Source of the DNA: Streptomyces sp. SID12501
GTDB taxonomy: Bacteria; Actinomycetota; Actinomycetes; Streptomycetales; Streptomycetaceae
Length of the DNA: 64,000 nt
NCBI RefSeq assembly: GCF_010550245.1
Contig: NZ_JAAGLU010000026.1
Location: forward strand, 1-64,000
Direction of reading: 5' to 3'
In this document: one piece after another, positions 17,205 through 25,660 of the stretch
How positions within the stretch are numbered: the stretch's first letter is position 1
Layout of the letters: the number at the start of each line of letters is the position of its first letter
Translations under genes and position numbers: made by a program
The notes under the pieces: model-generated
What the model saw: only the letters and a program-made list of their open reading frames with translations
Databases searched by the model: none
What the model was told of the DNA's origin: nothing

Positions 17205-17841
17205 GAGACACGATCTCGTCGTTGCCGAGGCTGCCCTCCCGGATCAGGCCACTGAGCAGGTCGTCGGCGGGCTCCCGGCGGTGCAGATCGACGAGATCCG
17301 CCATGTAGGCGTACATCTCGGCGAAGCTCTGGGCCAGTTCGTCCGGGGTGGACGTGTAGTCGGTCATCCGCTTGCTGTGCCGCTGGAACGTCTCCTGGTC
17401 CTCGTGCGGGACTCCGAGCAGTTCGCAGATGACGGGGGACGGAACGGACATCGCGAACGCTTCCACGAGATCCGCCGTGGGACCGTTCGCGGCCATCCTG
17501 TCCAGATGCTCGGCGACGATCGCCTCGATGCGAGGACGCAGACGCGCGATGCGGCGCATGGTGAACTCGGGTGTGAGGATCCGACGCAGTCGGCTGTGCT
17601 CCGGAGGGTCGTAGCGCATCGTGTAGCCGGCGGTGGGTTCCATGGGGCCGCCGATGAGTACGTCGTTGCTGAACCGGGTGTGGTCGCTCAGCACCGCGCG
17701 GACATCGTCGTACCGGGTGACCAGCCAGGCCCGGCAACCGGGCCAGAGGTCCTGCGGGGCGGGGGGCTGGGAACGCAACTGCCCCAGCTCCACCGCGGGG
17801 TCGACCCCGTCTCGCCGCTTCTGCGACAGCATGTCACTCAT
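17205..17841 (-). pseudogene. Truncated cytochrome P450 (N-terminal half only)
   Basis: The ATG at 17841 opens a normal bacterial P450 of the CYP105/107-like type: WLVTRYDDVRAVLSDHTRF, the C-helix motif MRYDPPEHSRLRRILTPEF, and VPSPVICELLGVP. Homology ends at residue ~209 (SLGNDEIVS), where family members continue into the I helix. The frame then runs into unrelated residues to 16966, overlapping the neighbouring gene. The I-helix AGxxT, ExxR and the haem-ligand Cys motif are all missing, so no haem enzyme can form. It probably belonged to the terpenoid cluster as a second oxidase before a deletion or recombination. Confidence 0.85.
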
Positions 17842-17872
17842 GGTGCGTCCGGACTCCTTCGTGGGGTGGAGT

Positions 17873-19240
17873 TCAGCTCTGCGCGGATGAGGAGGGCGAC
17901 AAGGAGAGGGCGCGTCTCGTCGTACGCATCCGCAGGTTCCTCGGCCGGAGCGTGGCGCCGATCCGGGGGCTGCTGCTCGACCCGGCGACGGGCCGGAAGT
18001 CCCAGCCGGCCACCATGCCGGCCAGGGCCAGAGTGGTCTCGGTGACGGCGAAGCGGTCCCCGATGCACTTGCGTGCGCCGCTCCCGAAGGGGATGAAGGA
18101 CTCCCTCGGCACGGTCGAGCCCGCGGTCCAGCGGTCGGGGTCGAACCGTTCGGGCTCGGGAAAGGTCTCCGCGTCGTGGTGGACGAGGTACGGGAAGCAG
18201 GCGATGTTCGTTCCGGCGGTGATCGTGTGGTCTCCCAGCCGGGTGTCCTTGGTGGTGAACCGGGACAGGAACCAGGCGGGCGGGTACAGACGGAGGGTCT
18301 CGTCGAGGACGGCCCTGGTGAACGGGAGCGCGGGCAGGTCGTCGTACTGGGGGGTGCGTCCCGCGAGGACGTCGTCGACCTCCGCGTGCAGGCGCGCGGC
18401 GACGTCCGGGTGCTGCGACAGCAGCGACAGCGCCCAGGACAGGGTGACGGCGGCGGTCTCGATCCCGGCGAAGTAGAACGTCAGGGCGTGGTCGGCCAGT
18501 TCCGCGTCGGAGAAGGCGTGGCCGTCGCCCTCCAGGTCGCGTGCGGCCAGCAGCATGGAGAGCAGGTCGTCGTGCTCGGTCTCACTGGTGCGGCGTTCGT
18601 TGAGGACGCCCATGATGGTGGCGTGCAGCCGCTCGTCCGCGAGACGGTGCCGGCGATTGCCCGGCAGGGGCAGCCGCTGCGCCCACTGGGGCAGGATCAG
18701 CCGTCGGTACATGCTGTCCAGGACGACGTTGATGTCCTGGGCCGCCGGCCCGGTGATCTCCGGGGTCAGCGAGGTGCTGAACATCGTGGCGAGGGTAATC
18801 CTGGTGGTGACCGTCTGCATCTCGTGCAGGACGTCGAGAACGCCGCCGTCCTGCCAGCCGCCGACCACCGATTCGATCTGCTCGCTCATCGTCCGCGCGT
18901 AGGTCGGTATGCGAGACGGGTGGAAAGCTGGTTGCAGCATGCGCCGCGGACGTCGGTGGCGTTGGTGGGGGCAGGTCGCCAGACCGTCGCCGAGCACGTC
19001 CTTGAGCCGGTCTATCAGGGGGCTCGCCTTGTCGAAGGTCCGGTCGTCGACCAGCAACTCGCGGGTGACCGAGGGGCTGCTGATCACGACGGCCCGGAAA
19101 GGCCCGACCCGGATCTGCACCAGAGGCCCGTACGAGGCCAGGGACCTCAGGAAGGGGAGGGGGGCACGCAACAGCGGGAAACTGTGCCCGAGGAACGGCA
19201 ATCCGCCCGGTGCTTCGGGCACGTCCGTAACCGTGTTCAT
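17873..19240 (-). CDS. Cytochrome P450, terpene-cluster oxidase
   Basis: 455 residues, full length. The I-helix oxygen motif is AGIET (~258-262), ExxR is ETLR (~314-317), and the haem-binding loop FGSGARKCIG holds the Cys ligand at ~392. Overall it resembles the pentalenene/epi-isozizaene oxygenase type (FDPDRW, IPFGSGARKCIG), suiting a hydrophobic terpene substrate. The start at 19240 has AAGGA five bases upstream; an ATG at 19246 would leave no ribosome site. It sits in line with the truncated P450 and the prenyl synthase, so it likely oxidises the cyclase product. Confidence 0.88.
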   Translation of the reverse strand: MNTVTDVPEAPGGLPFLGHSFPLLRAPLPFLRSLASYGPLVQIRVGPFRAVVISSPSVTRELLVDDRTFDKASPLIDRLKDVLGDGLATCPHQRHRRPRRMLQPAFHPSRIPTYARTMSEQIESVVGGWQDGGVLDVLHEMQTVTTRITLATMFSTSLTPEITGPAAQDINVVLDSMYRRLILPQWAQRLPLPGNRRHRLADERLHATIMGVLNERRTSETEHDDLLSMLLAARDLEGDGHAFSDAELADHALTFYFAGIETAAVTLSWALSLLSQHPDVAARLHAEVDDVLAGRTPQYDDLPALPFTRAVLDETLRLYPPAWFLSRFTTKDTRLGDHTITAGTNIACFPYLVHHDAETFPEPERFDPDRWTAGSTVPRESFIPFGSGARKCIGDRFAVTETTLALAGMVAGWDFRPVAGSSSSPRIGATLRPRNLRMRTTRRALSLSPSSSAQS

Positions 19241-19470
19241 CGTCATCCTTCATGACCGGGGGACAGGATTCTGTCCGTGCCGAGCGGCATCGCGCGGGGC
19301 GCATGCCGTATATCTGCCGCATGCCTGGGAGGGGTGCCTGCGACACGTCTACGGGATACCTGGGGGCTGGGGAGTTTCCGGAATATGCCGGGGAGATATC
19401 AGGGGGTACTCGGTGGGATTCCTCGCCGTTCCGGCGAGATCCCGGTGTGTTCGGCTCTTTCGGCGCTCCT

Positions 19471-20517
19471 TCATCGATCCCTGTACGTGACCAGTTCCGC
19501 GAGAGCGCGCAGTTTCCGTTCCTCGGCGGGGGCGGCCCCGGCCTCGCGGAGCAGCTCCAGCGCCGTGTTCAGCCGGCGGTCGGCCTCGGCCCGTGCCCAG
19601 GCCAGTCCGCCCGCCTCCTCTATCAGGCGCAGAAGGCGTTCTACGTCGCGGTCGCCGAGAGCCCCCTCGCGTCCGTAGACCCGGAAGATCTCCGCCCGCC
19701 TGGACGCGTCGGAGGCCATGGCCGCCAGCACAGGCAGCGACTTCTTGCGTCTCAGCAGATCCGCGCCCACTGGCTTACCGGTCCGGCCCGGAACGCCGGT
19801 GAGTCCCAGGACGTCGTCGATCAGCTGGAACGCCACGCCCAGCTCCCGGCCGAACCGCCGGTACAGCGCCGCCGTGTCGGGCTCGGCTCCCGCGCTCAGG
19901 GCGCCAAGCTGGCAGGCCGCCCCCAGCAGTGCCCCGGTCTTCTCCTCGGCCAGCAGCAGACCCTCCTCCACCGGAATATCGCTCCGCTGTTCGCATTCCA
20001 GGTCCCTGACCTGGCCCGCGCACAGTTCCAGCAGCATCTCCGAGAGCACAACCGTCAGGGGGGCACCGCCGACCACGTTCACGGCCAGCGCCAGCAGCGC
20101 GTCACCCGCCAGGATCGCGTGGCCGACGCCGTACACCTTCCAGGCTGTGGGGCGGTGTCTGCGGACGAGGTCGCCGTCCATCACGTCGTCGTGCAGCAGC
20201 GAGAAGTCGTGGACGAGTTCCACCGCAACGGCTGCGGGCAGGGAGGATGCGACCCCCGCCTCCCCGGAGACGGCCCGGGCGCAGCTCAGTGCGAATGCGG
20301 GGCGTATGCCTTTTCCGTGCTGGGCGCAGGGGAGCCCCTCGGTATCCCACCAGCCGATGTGGTAACCCGCGACGAGCCGCAGTTTCGGCTGGAGCCTGTC
20401 GACAGTTCTGCGGTACTCCGGATCGACCAGGTCGCGGGTCTGCGCGAGGAGTTGCATCACCTCCCTCTTCGCCAATAAGGAGACACTGGTGTGGGCGGCA
20501 GAAATGGTTTCTGACAC
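19471..20517 (-). CDS. Polyprenyl diphosphate synthase (FPP/GGPP synthase type)
   Basis: 348 residues of the trans-isoprenyl diphosphate synthase family. The first Asp-rich motif is DDVMD (110-114) followed by RRHRPTAW; the second is FQLIDDVLG with a K/R-rich tail (KPVGADLLRRKKSLPVL). A Phe lies five residues before the first motif (F105), a position that in bacterial enzymes limits chain length, so FPP or GGPP are the likely products. GTG start with AAGGAG seven bases upstream. It is divergent from the terpene synthase across a shared AT-rich promoter region and presumably supplies its substrate. Confidence 0.9.
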   Translation of the reverse strand: MSETISAAHTSVSLLAKREVMQLLAQTRDLVDPEYRRTVDRLQPKLRLVAGYHIGWWDTEGLPCAQHGKGIRPAFALSCARAVSGEAGVASSLPAAVAVELVHDFSLLHDDVMDGDLVRRHRPTAWKVYGVGHAILAGDALLALAVNVVGGAPLTVVLSEMLLELCAGQVRDLECEQRSDIPVEEGLLLAEEKTGALLGAACQLGALSAGAEPDTAALYRRFGRELGVAFQLIDDVLGLTGVPGRTGKPVGADLLRRKKSLPVLAAMASDASRRAEIFRVYGREGALGDRDVERLLRLIEEAGGLAWARAEADRRLNTALELLREAGAAPAEERKLRALAELVTYRDR

Positions 20518-20818
20518 GTTAATTCTCCTTCCTCTGCACCTCGGGAAAGACTCATGCTAGTTGCCCGTCCGAGCCTTCTTGAAACATTTGTACGCCCTGA
20601 CTCCGGAAAGAACCACAGATTCGGAGAACGGCCTCGTTTTAAGGCCTCCGTGGGCGAGTTGCCCGTTTGGCGTGATTGATTCTTTGCTTCGAGTTTACCT
20701 TTACATGATTGGCGCCTTGAGGGCGTGCGGTAATAATTTTCCGGGGTATTGATTGTTGATTAGGGCGATCTTCCTAAAAATAACGTAAATCCGGGCGTCG
20801 TCGAAGAGGAGTCCCACC
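20518..20818. promoter_or_regulatory. AT-rich divergent promoter region of the terpenoid cluster
   Basis: 301 bases between the prenyl synthase and terpene synthase starts. Bases ~20670-20800 are strikingly A/T-rich for this genome (runs such as TAATAATTTTCC, TTGATTGTTGATTAGG and CCTAAAAATAACGTAAAT). Both promoters must lie here. No gene seen. Low GC suggests recent acquisition or binding by an Lsr2-type silencer (inference). Confidence 0.6.
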
Positions 20819-21982
20819 ATGTCCGAGCCCGTCGTGTCCGTGGCCCCGCCTGCCTTACCGCACACCGGACCGGAACCCGAGATCGAAGTGCGCCTGCCGG
20901 CGGTGTACCTCCCTATGCCGTGGCGCCGTCATCCGCAGGTGGACCTGCTGGAGCGACGTGGCCTGGCCTTCATGGAACGGCACGGCCTGTGCGGCGGGCC
21001 CGGTGGCCGCGAACGGGTCCTGGACACCCGGTCCGCGCTGATCTGCGCGGGCGAGTGCCCGGACGCCGACCCCGAGCGGCTGCAGATGTTCGTGGACTGG
21101 ACGTACCTGATGTTCGTGTTCGACGACGTCGCCTGTGACGAGGAGGCGCCCGGTGACGCGTTCTCCTTCCTGGATCTGGCCGTACGCGTCATACGCACCC
21201 TGGAGAGCCCCGCCGCAGGCCTGCTGCCGCCCGGGCACCCCTTCGCCGGCGCGCTCACCGAACTGGCCGAGCGGCTGCACCACCTCGCCTCACCCACCCA
21301 GCGGCGCTCCCTGGTGACCGCTCACCAGTCCTGGTTCCTGGGCGTGGCATGGGAACGTGCCGCCCGCGAGCAGCGCCTCGTGCCCTCCGTCGACGACTAC
21401 CTCTACGCGCGGCTGCTGTCCGCCGCGGGCGCTCCCAGCCTCGCCTGGTTCCAGATCAGCGAACCGGCCGACATCCCGGACACGCAGATCAACTCACCGG
21501 CCGTACACGCCTTGACGGAGATGTCCAGCATGGTCGCCACCATCGACGACGACCTGTACTCCTACGGCAAGGACCTGTGGTTCGCCGCCCGCGTCGACGC
21601 CGAGCCGGAACCCCTCCTCAACCTCGTCCACCTCTACCGGACTCGGGACGGGAACACGCTGGAGGACGCCCTGCTGCGGACCGTCGCGCTACGGGACCGC
21701 ATCCTGGCCCGCTTCGTCGAAGTCCGCGACACGCTCCTGCCCGAGGCCGAGGAGCCACTGCGCCGGTACCTGTCCAACCTGGCCTGTCTGATCAGGGGCA
21801 ACTATGAGTACGGCCTCCGCGCCGGTCGCTACACCAACCCCGACGGCCGCCACCCGGGCGCCGTACGGGTCACGGGCACGGCCTCCGACACCCCCAGCGC
21901 CGCCGGGGCGCCCGCGGACGTCCCCTGGATCGGCTCCTGGTGGGCCCGGCTGCCGGGCCCGGCAGCACCGGCCACCGCCTGA
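20819..21982 (+). CDS. Class I terpene synthase
   Basis: 387 residues. The metal-binding Asp-rich motif is DDVACDE (102-108), a variant of DDxxD/E. The second metal motif is DDLYSYGKD (244-252), i.e. (N/D)DxxSxxxE with Asp replacing the last Glu. An Arg at 198, exactly 46 residues before that motif, matches the diphosphate sensor, and an RY pair (337-338) closes the domain. A Pro/Ala-rich ~35-residue tail follows. The fold and cyclisation role are secure; the product is not. GAGGAG precedes the ATG. With prenyl synthase and P450 it forms a small terpenoid pathway. Confidence 0.9.
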   Translation: MSEPVVSVAPPALPHTGPEPEIEVRLPAVYLPMPWRRHPQVDLLERRGLAFMERHGLCGGPGGRERVLDTRSALICAGECPDADPERLQMFVDWTYLMFVFDDVACDEEAPGDAFSFLDLAVRVIRTLESPAAGLLPPGHPFAGALTELAERLHHLASPTQRRSLVTAHQSWFLGVAWERAAREQRLVPSVDDYLYARLLSAAGAPSLAWFQISEPADIPDTQINSPAVHALTEMSSMVATIDDDLYSYGKDLWFAARVDAEPEPLLNLVHLYRTRDGNTLEDALLRTVALRDRILARFVEVRDTLLPEAEEPLRRYLSNLACLIRGNYEYGLRAGRYTNPDGRHPGAVRVTGTASDTPSAAGAPADVPWIGSWWARLPGPAAPATA

Positions 21983-22161
21983 CGCCGCCCGCACCCGGCG
22001 ACTCATCGATGAGAGACCTCATCCCGTTGTGGCGCTGACTCCGTCCTCAGGAGCTGTTGTCTTTCCGGACTAGAGGGCGGCGTTTTCTCTGGACAGGAGT
22101 AGGGGCGGTGATTCCGTGGGAGTCGTGACCTGTCTTGTCGTCGCTCCCCTGGAGGTTGCGG

Positions 22162-22683
22162 ATGCCGTCGGTTGTCGGACTGTTGGAACAGCACGAGCTC
22201 GCGGCTCGCTGTCGGGTCGACGGGCTGCGTGAGGAGGCCGACCATATCCAGGCCGAGCTGGAGTGGCAGGAGTGGGTGATCGCCCGCAGGCGGGTCGATG
22301 CGGTGCTGGCTCCGGACTGCGGCAGCACCGCCGACACGGAGGACGTCGCGGATCCGCGGGCTGCAGGCGGGCCGCCGACGTCCCGGGATGCGGCGAAGCC
22401 GAAAGCGCAGGTGCCGGTGTGGCGTGAGGGGCTGGCCTGGGCGGCGCTGTCGGTGGACTACCAGCGCATCCTCACCGCACTCGCGGACCGGGCCCGGCTC
22501 CATCAAGGGCCGCTGACCTGCCAGGAGATGGCCGTGTTGTTCGGTCTGGACGCGGTGCCGGCCAAGGTGGAGGCACTGCGGTCGAAGGCGAAACGCCTGG
22601 TCGCGCGGGGCTGGCTGGCCGAGCCCACACCGGGACGGTTCATGCTCGCGCAGGGTGTGGCCGGGCCAGGCGTCGGGTCATGA
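22162..22683 (+). CDS. Conserved hypothetical protein linked to insertion elements
   Basis: About 173 residues. The N-terminal half is a charged helix (LAARCRVDGLREEADHIQAEL), probably a coiled coil; the C-terminal half (VDYQRILTALADRARLHQG, then PLTCQEMAVLFGL and KAKRLVARGWLAE) resembles a winged-helix domain. I recall near-identical proteins beside transposases in many streptomycetes, so it may belong to an insertion element. Function unknown. The start is the ATG after CTGGAGG. The 3' end slightly overlaps the relic transposase on the other strand. Confidence 0.65.
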   Translation: MPSVVGLLEQHELAARCRVDGLREEADHIQAELEWQEWVIARRRVDAVLAPDCGSTADTEDVADPRAAGGPPTSRDAAKPKAQVPVWREGLAWAALSVDYQRILTALADRARLHQGPLTCQEMAVLFGLDAVPAKVEALRSKAKRLVARGWLAEPTPGRFMLAQGVAGPGVGS

Positions 22684-23060
22684 GCAGGGTCATCGACCAG
22701 TAGATCATCGCTTCGGCGCTGGTAGTGGCTCAAAGTCGCGGGCCAGGCGGCGGGTGCGCATCAGGTGGGCGATGAGACGCTCGACGATCCACCTATCAGT
22801 TTGGGCAGCACCACGAAGCCACGCATGTCGTCACTGCGCTTGACGATCGCGAGGACCAGCGCGAGCGTGGCCAGGCAGTACTCGACGAGGGGGCCGGTGT
22901 AGCCGCCGTCGGCCCAGACCAGCTCCAACCGGTGGTGTACGTCGGTGAGCCGGCCGAGCAGCACGTGGGCGGCGGTGCGGTCGCCGACATCCGCGGCGAT
23001 GACCATCACGCCCAGCAGCAGGCCGAGCGTGTCGACCACGACATGCCGCTTGCGAGCATT
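22655..23060 (-). pseudogene. Degenerate IS5-family DDE transposase fragment
   Basis: On the minus strand DNARKRHVVVDTLGLLLGVMV, ADVGDRTAAHVLL, WADGGYTGPLVEY and MRGFVVLPK are followed, after a frame change near 22795, by WIVERLIAHLMRTRRLARDFEP, and after another near 22720 by TSAEAMIYWSMTLLMTRR. This is the order of an IS5-type (IS1373-like) transposase C-terminal half, broken by at least two frameshifts and lacking the N-terminus. It cannot be functional. Confidence 0.85.
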
Positions 23061-23133
23061 ATCTTGAGCCCGCCGATCTTGCAGGTTCCTGACCTGGTGT
23101 GTTGTGTGGAGGACAGTGTCCTCGACGGTCTCG

Positions 23134-23247
23134 TCAGCAGGGTCCGATGACGGCGGAAGACTTCTTTCTCGGCGTGTCGTCGAGGCGGCCTGGCAGGTCG
23201 GCGGTGCGTCGTTCCCCGAGCGCTAGGGCGAGGGCCTCGCGCAACTC
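23134..23247 (-). pseudogene. 3' end of a DUF6262-like Tn554-type accessory gene, severed by the Tn3 insertion
   Basis: On the minus strand the frame reads ELREALALALGERRTADLPG...TPRKKSSAVIGPC and stops at 23134. It joins in frame with the 5' part at 29792-30126 once the transposon and one copy of AACTC are removed. A TnpC-like protein of Tn554-type elements is thereby rebuilt. Confidence 0.8.
23243..23247. repeat. Left target-site duplication (AACTC)
   Basis: AACTC here is identical to 29792-29796, directly outside the two transposon ends. Five bases is the normal duplication of Tn3-family elements. Confidence 0.9.
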
Positions 23248-23300
23248 GGGGTGCCGTTAACGAGTGGCGAACCAAGTGACAAGTAACCCACCGGTAGCTT
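23248..23300 (+). repeat. Left terminal inverted repeat of the Tn3-family element
   Basis: Starts GGGG, as Tn3-family ends do. The first 24 bases match the complement of the right end exactly; after that about four mismatches in 29 bases. Confidence 0.92.
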
Positions 23301-23903
23301 TCAGGGCTTCGCCACAGCGGTCTTCTTCGGCTGGCGGGGCACGGTCTTGGTCTTGTCGAGGTGTCCGTAGACCGTGGAACGGGGCACGTTGAACATGTCG
23401 GCGATCTGCTGGACGGTCTTCTCCCGGGCGTCGTAGAGCTGCTGGGCGAGCTCGGCCTGGTCGGCCGTGAGCTTGGGCCGACGCCCGCCTACCCGGCCGC
23501 GGGCCCGCGCGGAGGTGAGCCCGTCGTTCGTGTTCGCCACGATCAGCTCTCTCTGGAGCTCCGCGAGCACGCTGAGCATCCCGAACATGGCTCGGCCTTC
23601 CATGGTGGAGGTGTCGATGCCCTGCTCGAGGACGTGCAGCCCGATCCCGCGCTCGCGCAGTTCGGCGCCGAGGGTCACCAGGTGCAGCACGGAGCGGGAG
23701 AGCCGGTCGAGCCGGGTGACCTTCAACGTGTCGCCCTCGCGCATCAACTGCATGACGAGATCGAGCTTGGGGCGGGAGGCTTTCGCGCCGCTGGCGACGT
23801 CGACGTGGATGTTGTCGCGGTCGACGCCGTTGCGGAGAAGTGCGTCGATCTGGTGGTCGGGGTTCTGATCGGCCGTCGAAGTGCGGCAGTAGCCAAGAAG
23901 CAT
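23301..23903 (-). CDS. tnpR: Tn3-type serine resolvase
   Basis: 200 residues. The catalytic domain carries the Ser nucleophile in GYCRTSTADQNP (residue ~9), the LKVTRLDRLSRSV Arg-rich active-site segment, and the E-helix. The C-terminal helix-turn-helix (DAREKTVQQIADMFNVPRSTVYGHL) binds the res site, and a basic tail follows. It resolves cointegrates formed during transposition. The res-like region lies directly upstream. All key residues are present, so it looks functional. Confidence 0.93.
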   Translation of the reverse strand: MLLGYCRTSTADQNPDHQIDALLRNGVDRDNIHVDVASGAKASRPKLDLVMQLMREGDTLKVTRLDRLSRSVLHLVTLGAELRERGIGLHVLEQGIDTSTMEGRAMFGMLSVLAELQRELIVANTNDGLTSARARGRVGGRRPKLTADQAELAQQLYDAREKTVQQIADMFNVPRSTVYGHLDKTKTVPRQPKKTAVAKP

Positions 23904-24030
23904 TGTCGGAAACTACTCCGCCGACCGTTCACCGACGTTGATTTCCGACGCGAGTTGTCGACAGTGCCCACCTGCGGGTTCCTGATCACGCATATGAGTG
24001 TCGACAGACGTTCGTTTGCCGACACTTCGA
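23904..24030. promoter_or_regulatory. Resolution (res) site region
   Basis: Repeated TGTCGACA motifs (23956-23963, 23999-24006), TGCCGACA (24017-24024) and TGTCGGA next to the resolvase start (23904) form the spaced, symmetric subsites expected of a Tn3 res site, which also serves as the resolvase promoter/operator. Confidence 0.7.
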
Positions 24031-24127
24031 CCGGGGAGGGGCCCGCGAGCGGTGAGGCGCGGATGCTGCCTCCTCCGCGCCGCTCGTCGACCCCTGGCCG
24101 TCTCTTTGCCCGCTGTCGTAGCTCCGC

Positions 24128-25570
24128 CTACCGCGCGGCAGCCGGGACTTCGGGGCGAGGGTCGATCGGCGTGAGCACGCCGAGGCGGTCCTCGATCTCC
24201 TGGGCAGCGGCCAGGCACAGGTCTTCCCGGAACGCGCGCCCGATGATCTGTACGCCGGACGGCAGTCCGTCGCTGACTCCGGTCGGCACGGCGACCGCGG
24301 GAACGCCCACAAAGCTGGTCACCGTGCACAGGCGCATGCCCTCGGCGACCCGTTCCCGTCCCGCTTCATCGCGTGACTCCAGTCCCGGCTCGACGGGTGG
24401 CTCGGTGAACACCGGTCCGAGCAGCAGCGGGAACTCGTCGAGGAACTCCGCCCAGGAGCGGCGGATGCCTAGCCAGGTCCCCATCAGCTTCGTGAGCTCT
24501 GCGGCGTTCGCAGGCGGAGTCTTCTCCATGGCCATCTGGATGTAACGGTCTCCGCCTTCGCCGAGCAGTTTCCGCACCGCTGGCCATGTCGGCGCGAATT
24601 CGGTCACGGTGATCCGGCCGTATGCCTCGAGTGCCTCGTCCAACCGCGGAACATCCGCCATCTCCCGCACGTCGTACCCAGCGTCGCGCAACGCGTCGGC
24701 CGCGGCCGTGACAGCCGCGCGGACCGTGGGATGAACGCCGTGGCCTCCGGGGTCGGCCACGACCGCGACCTTGACCGGTCCGGGCAGCGGTTCGCCGTAG
24801 AGGGGCACGGGTACGGCCCGCGGGTCCCGCGGGTCGGTCCCGGCCAGCGCCTCGTATGCCGTCCGCAGGTCGGCGACGGTACGGGCCAGGGGTCCGTCGG
24901 TGACCAGCATCTGTGAGGCTGGTCCCGGGTCTTCGGGGCCGAGGACACGGTGGTCGGCGGGGAACCGCCCGGTGGTCGGCTTCAGCCCCGTCACACCGCA
25001 GAACGAGGCCGGGATCCGTACTGATCCGCCGGAATCGTTGCCGAGACCGAGCGCGGCCATGCCGGTGGCGACGGCCACTCCGTCACCGCCGCTGCTGCCG
25101 CCCGGGGTCCGGCTCCGGTCCCACGGGTTGACGGTGTCGCCGAACAACTCGCTGCGGGTGTGCATCCCGGCCAGGACCAGGGTGGGCATGTTGCTGTGGC
25201 CGATCGGTATGGCTCCCGCCGCGCGGAGCCGGGCCACAGGGGGTGCGTCGGCCGGAGCCACCAGGTCGCGGAAGCGTGCCGTTCCGAGCGTGGTCGGCAC
25301 CCCTTCGACAGCGGTGGACTCCTTCACCGTGAACGGCACGCCGGCCAGCGGCCCGAGTGCTTCGCCCGCTGCTCGCCGCTGGTCCGTGTGTGCCGCGGCC
25401 TCGCGGGCTCGCTCGGCCATCAGCTGCGTGACCGCGTTGACCTGCGGGTTGACCTCAGCGACACGTTCAAGGTGGCTGTCGACCAGTTCGAGGGCCGATA
25501 TCTCTCCGCCTCGGACCGCCTCCGCCTGGGCGGTGGCCGTCATTGCCCACAGGGCGTCCTGCCTGATCAT
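24128..25570 (-). CDS. Amidase (amidase-signature family), transposon cargo
   Basis: 480 residues with the Ser-cisSer-Lys triad of the amidase signature family: Lys in VPFTVKEST, cis-Ser in TPGGSSGGDGVAVA, and the nucleophile Ser in LGNDSGGSVRIPASF. Length is typical. Substrates in this family range from aliphatic and aryl amides to Glu-tRNA; the lack of GatB/C neighbours argues against a tRNA role. It is divergent from a TetR regulator inside the transposon, a pattern suggesting inducible breakdown or detoxification of an amide compound (inference). Start 25570 chosen; ATGs at 25582 and 25588 are possible. Confidence 0.88.
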   Translation of the reverse strand: MIRQDALWAMTATAQAEAVRGGEISALELVDSHLERVAEVNPQVNAVTQLMAERAREAAAHTDQRRAAGEALGPLAGVPFTVKESTAVEGVPTTLGTARFRDLVAPADAPPVARLRAAGAIPIGHSNMPTLVLAGMHTRSELFGDTVNPWDRSRTPGGSSGGDGVAVATGMAALGLGNDSGGSVRIPASFCGVTGLKPTTGRFPADHRVLGPEDPGPASQMLVTDGPLARTVADLRTAYEALAGTDPRDPRAVPVPLYGEPLPGPVKVAVVADPGGHGVHPTVRAAVTAAADALRDAGYDVREMADVPRLDEALEAYGRITVTEFAPTWPAVRKLLGEGGDRYIQMAMEKTPPANAAELTKLMGTWLGIRRSWAEFLDEFPLLLGPVFTEPPVEPGLESRDEAGRERVAEGMRLCTVTSFVGVPAVAVPTGVSDGLPSGVQIIGRAFREDLCLAAAQEIEDRLGVLTPIDPRPEVPAAAR

Positions 25571-25623
25571 CGTGCTTCCCATCCCCATGCCGAAGTGCTC
25601 GTGTCCGAACCCTAGCCCGGAAG

Positions 25624-25639
25624 CGATACGCTCGTATCG
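25624..25639. promoter_or_regulatory. TetR operator candidate between amidase and regulator
   Basis: CGATAC and GTATCG flank a four-base spacer in the short gap between the divergent genes, just before the AAGGAGG of the regulator. Likely binding site for the TetR protein. Confidence 0.6.
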
Positions 25640-25660
25640 GAATAAGGAGGCCGACCGCGC

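Noticed and set aside
19471..21982. Geosmin or 2-methylisoborneol locus
   Set aside because: The cyclase is a single-domain protein without the geosmin two-domain layout, and no GPP C-methyltransferase is present.
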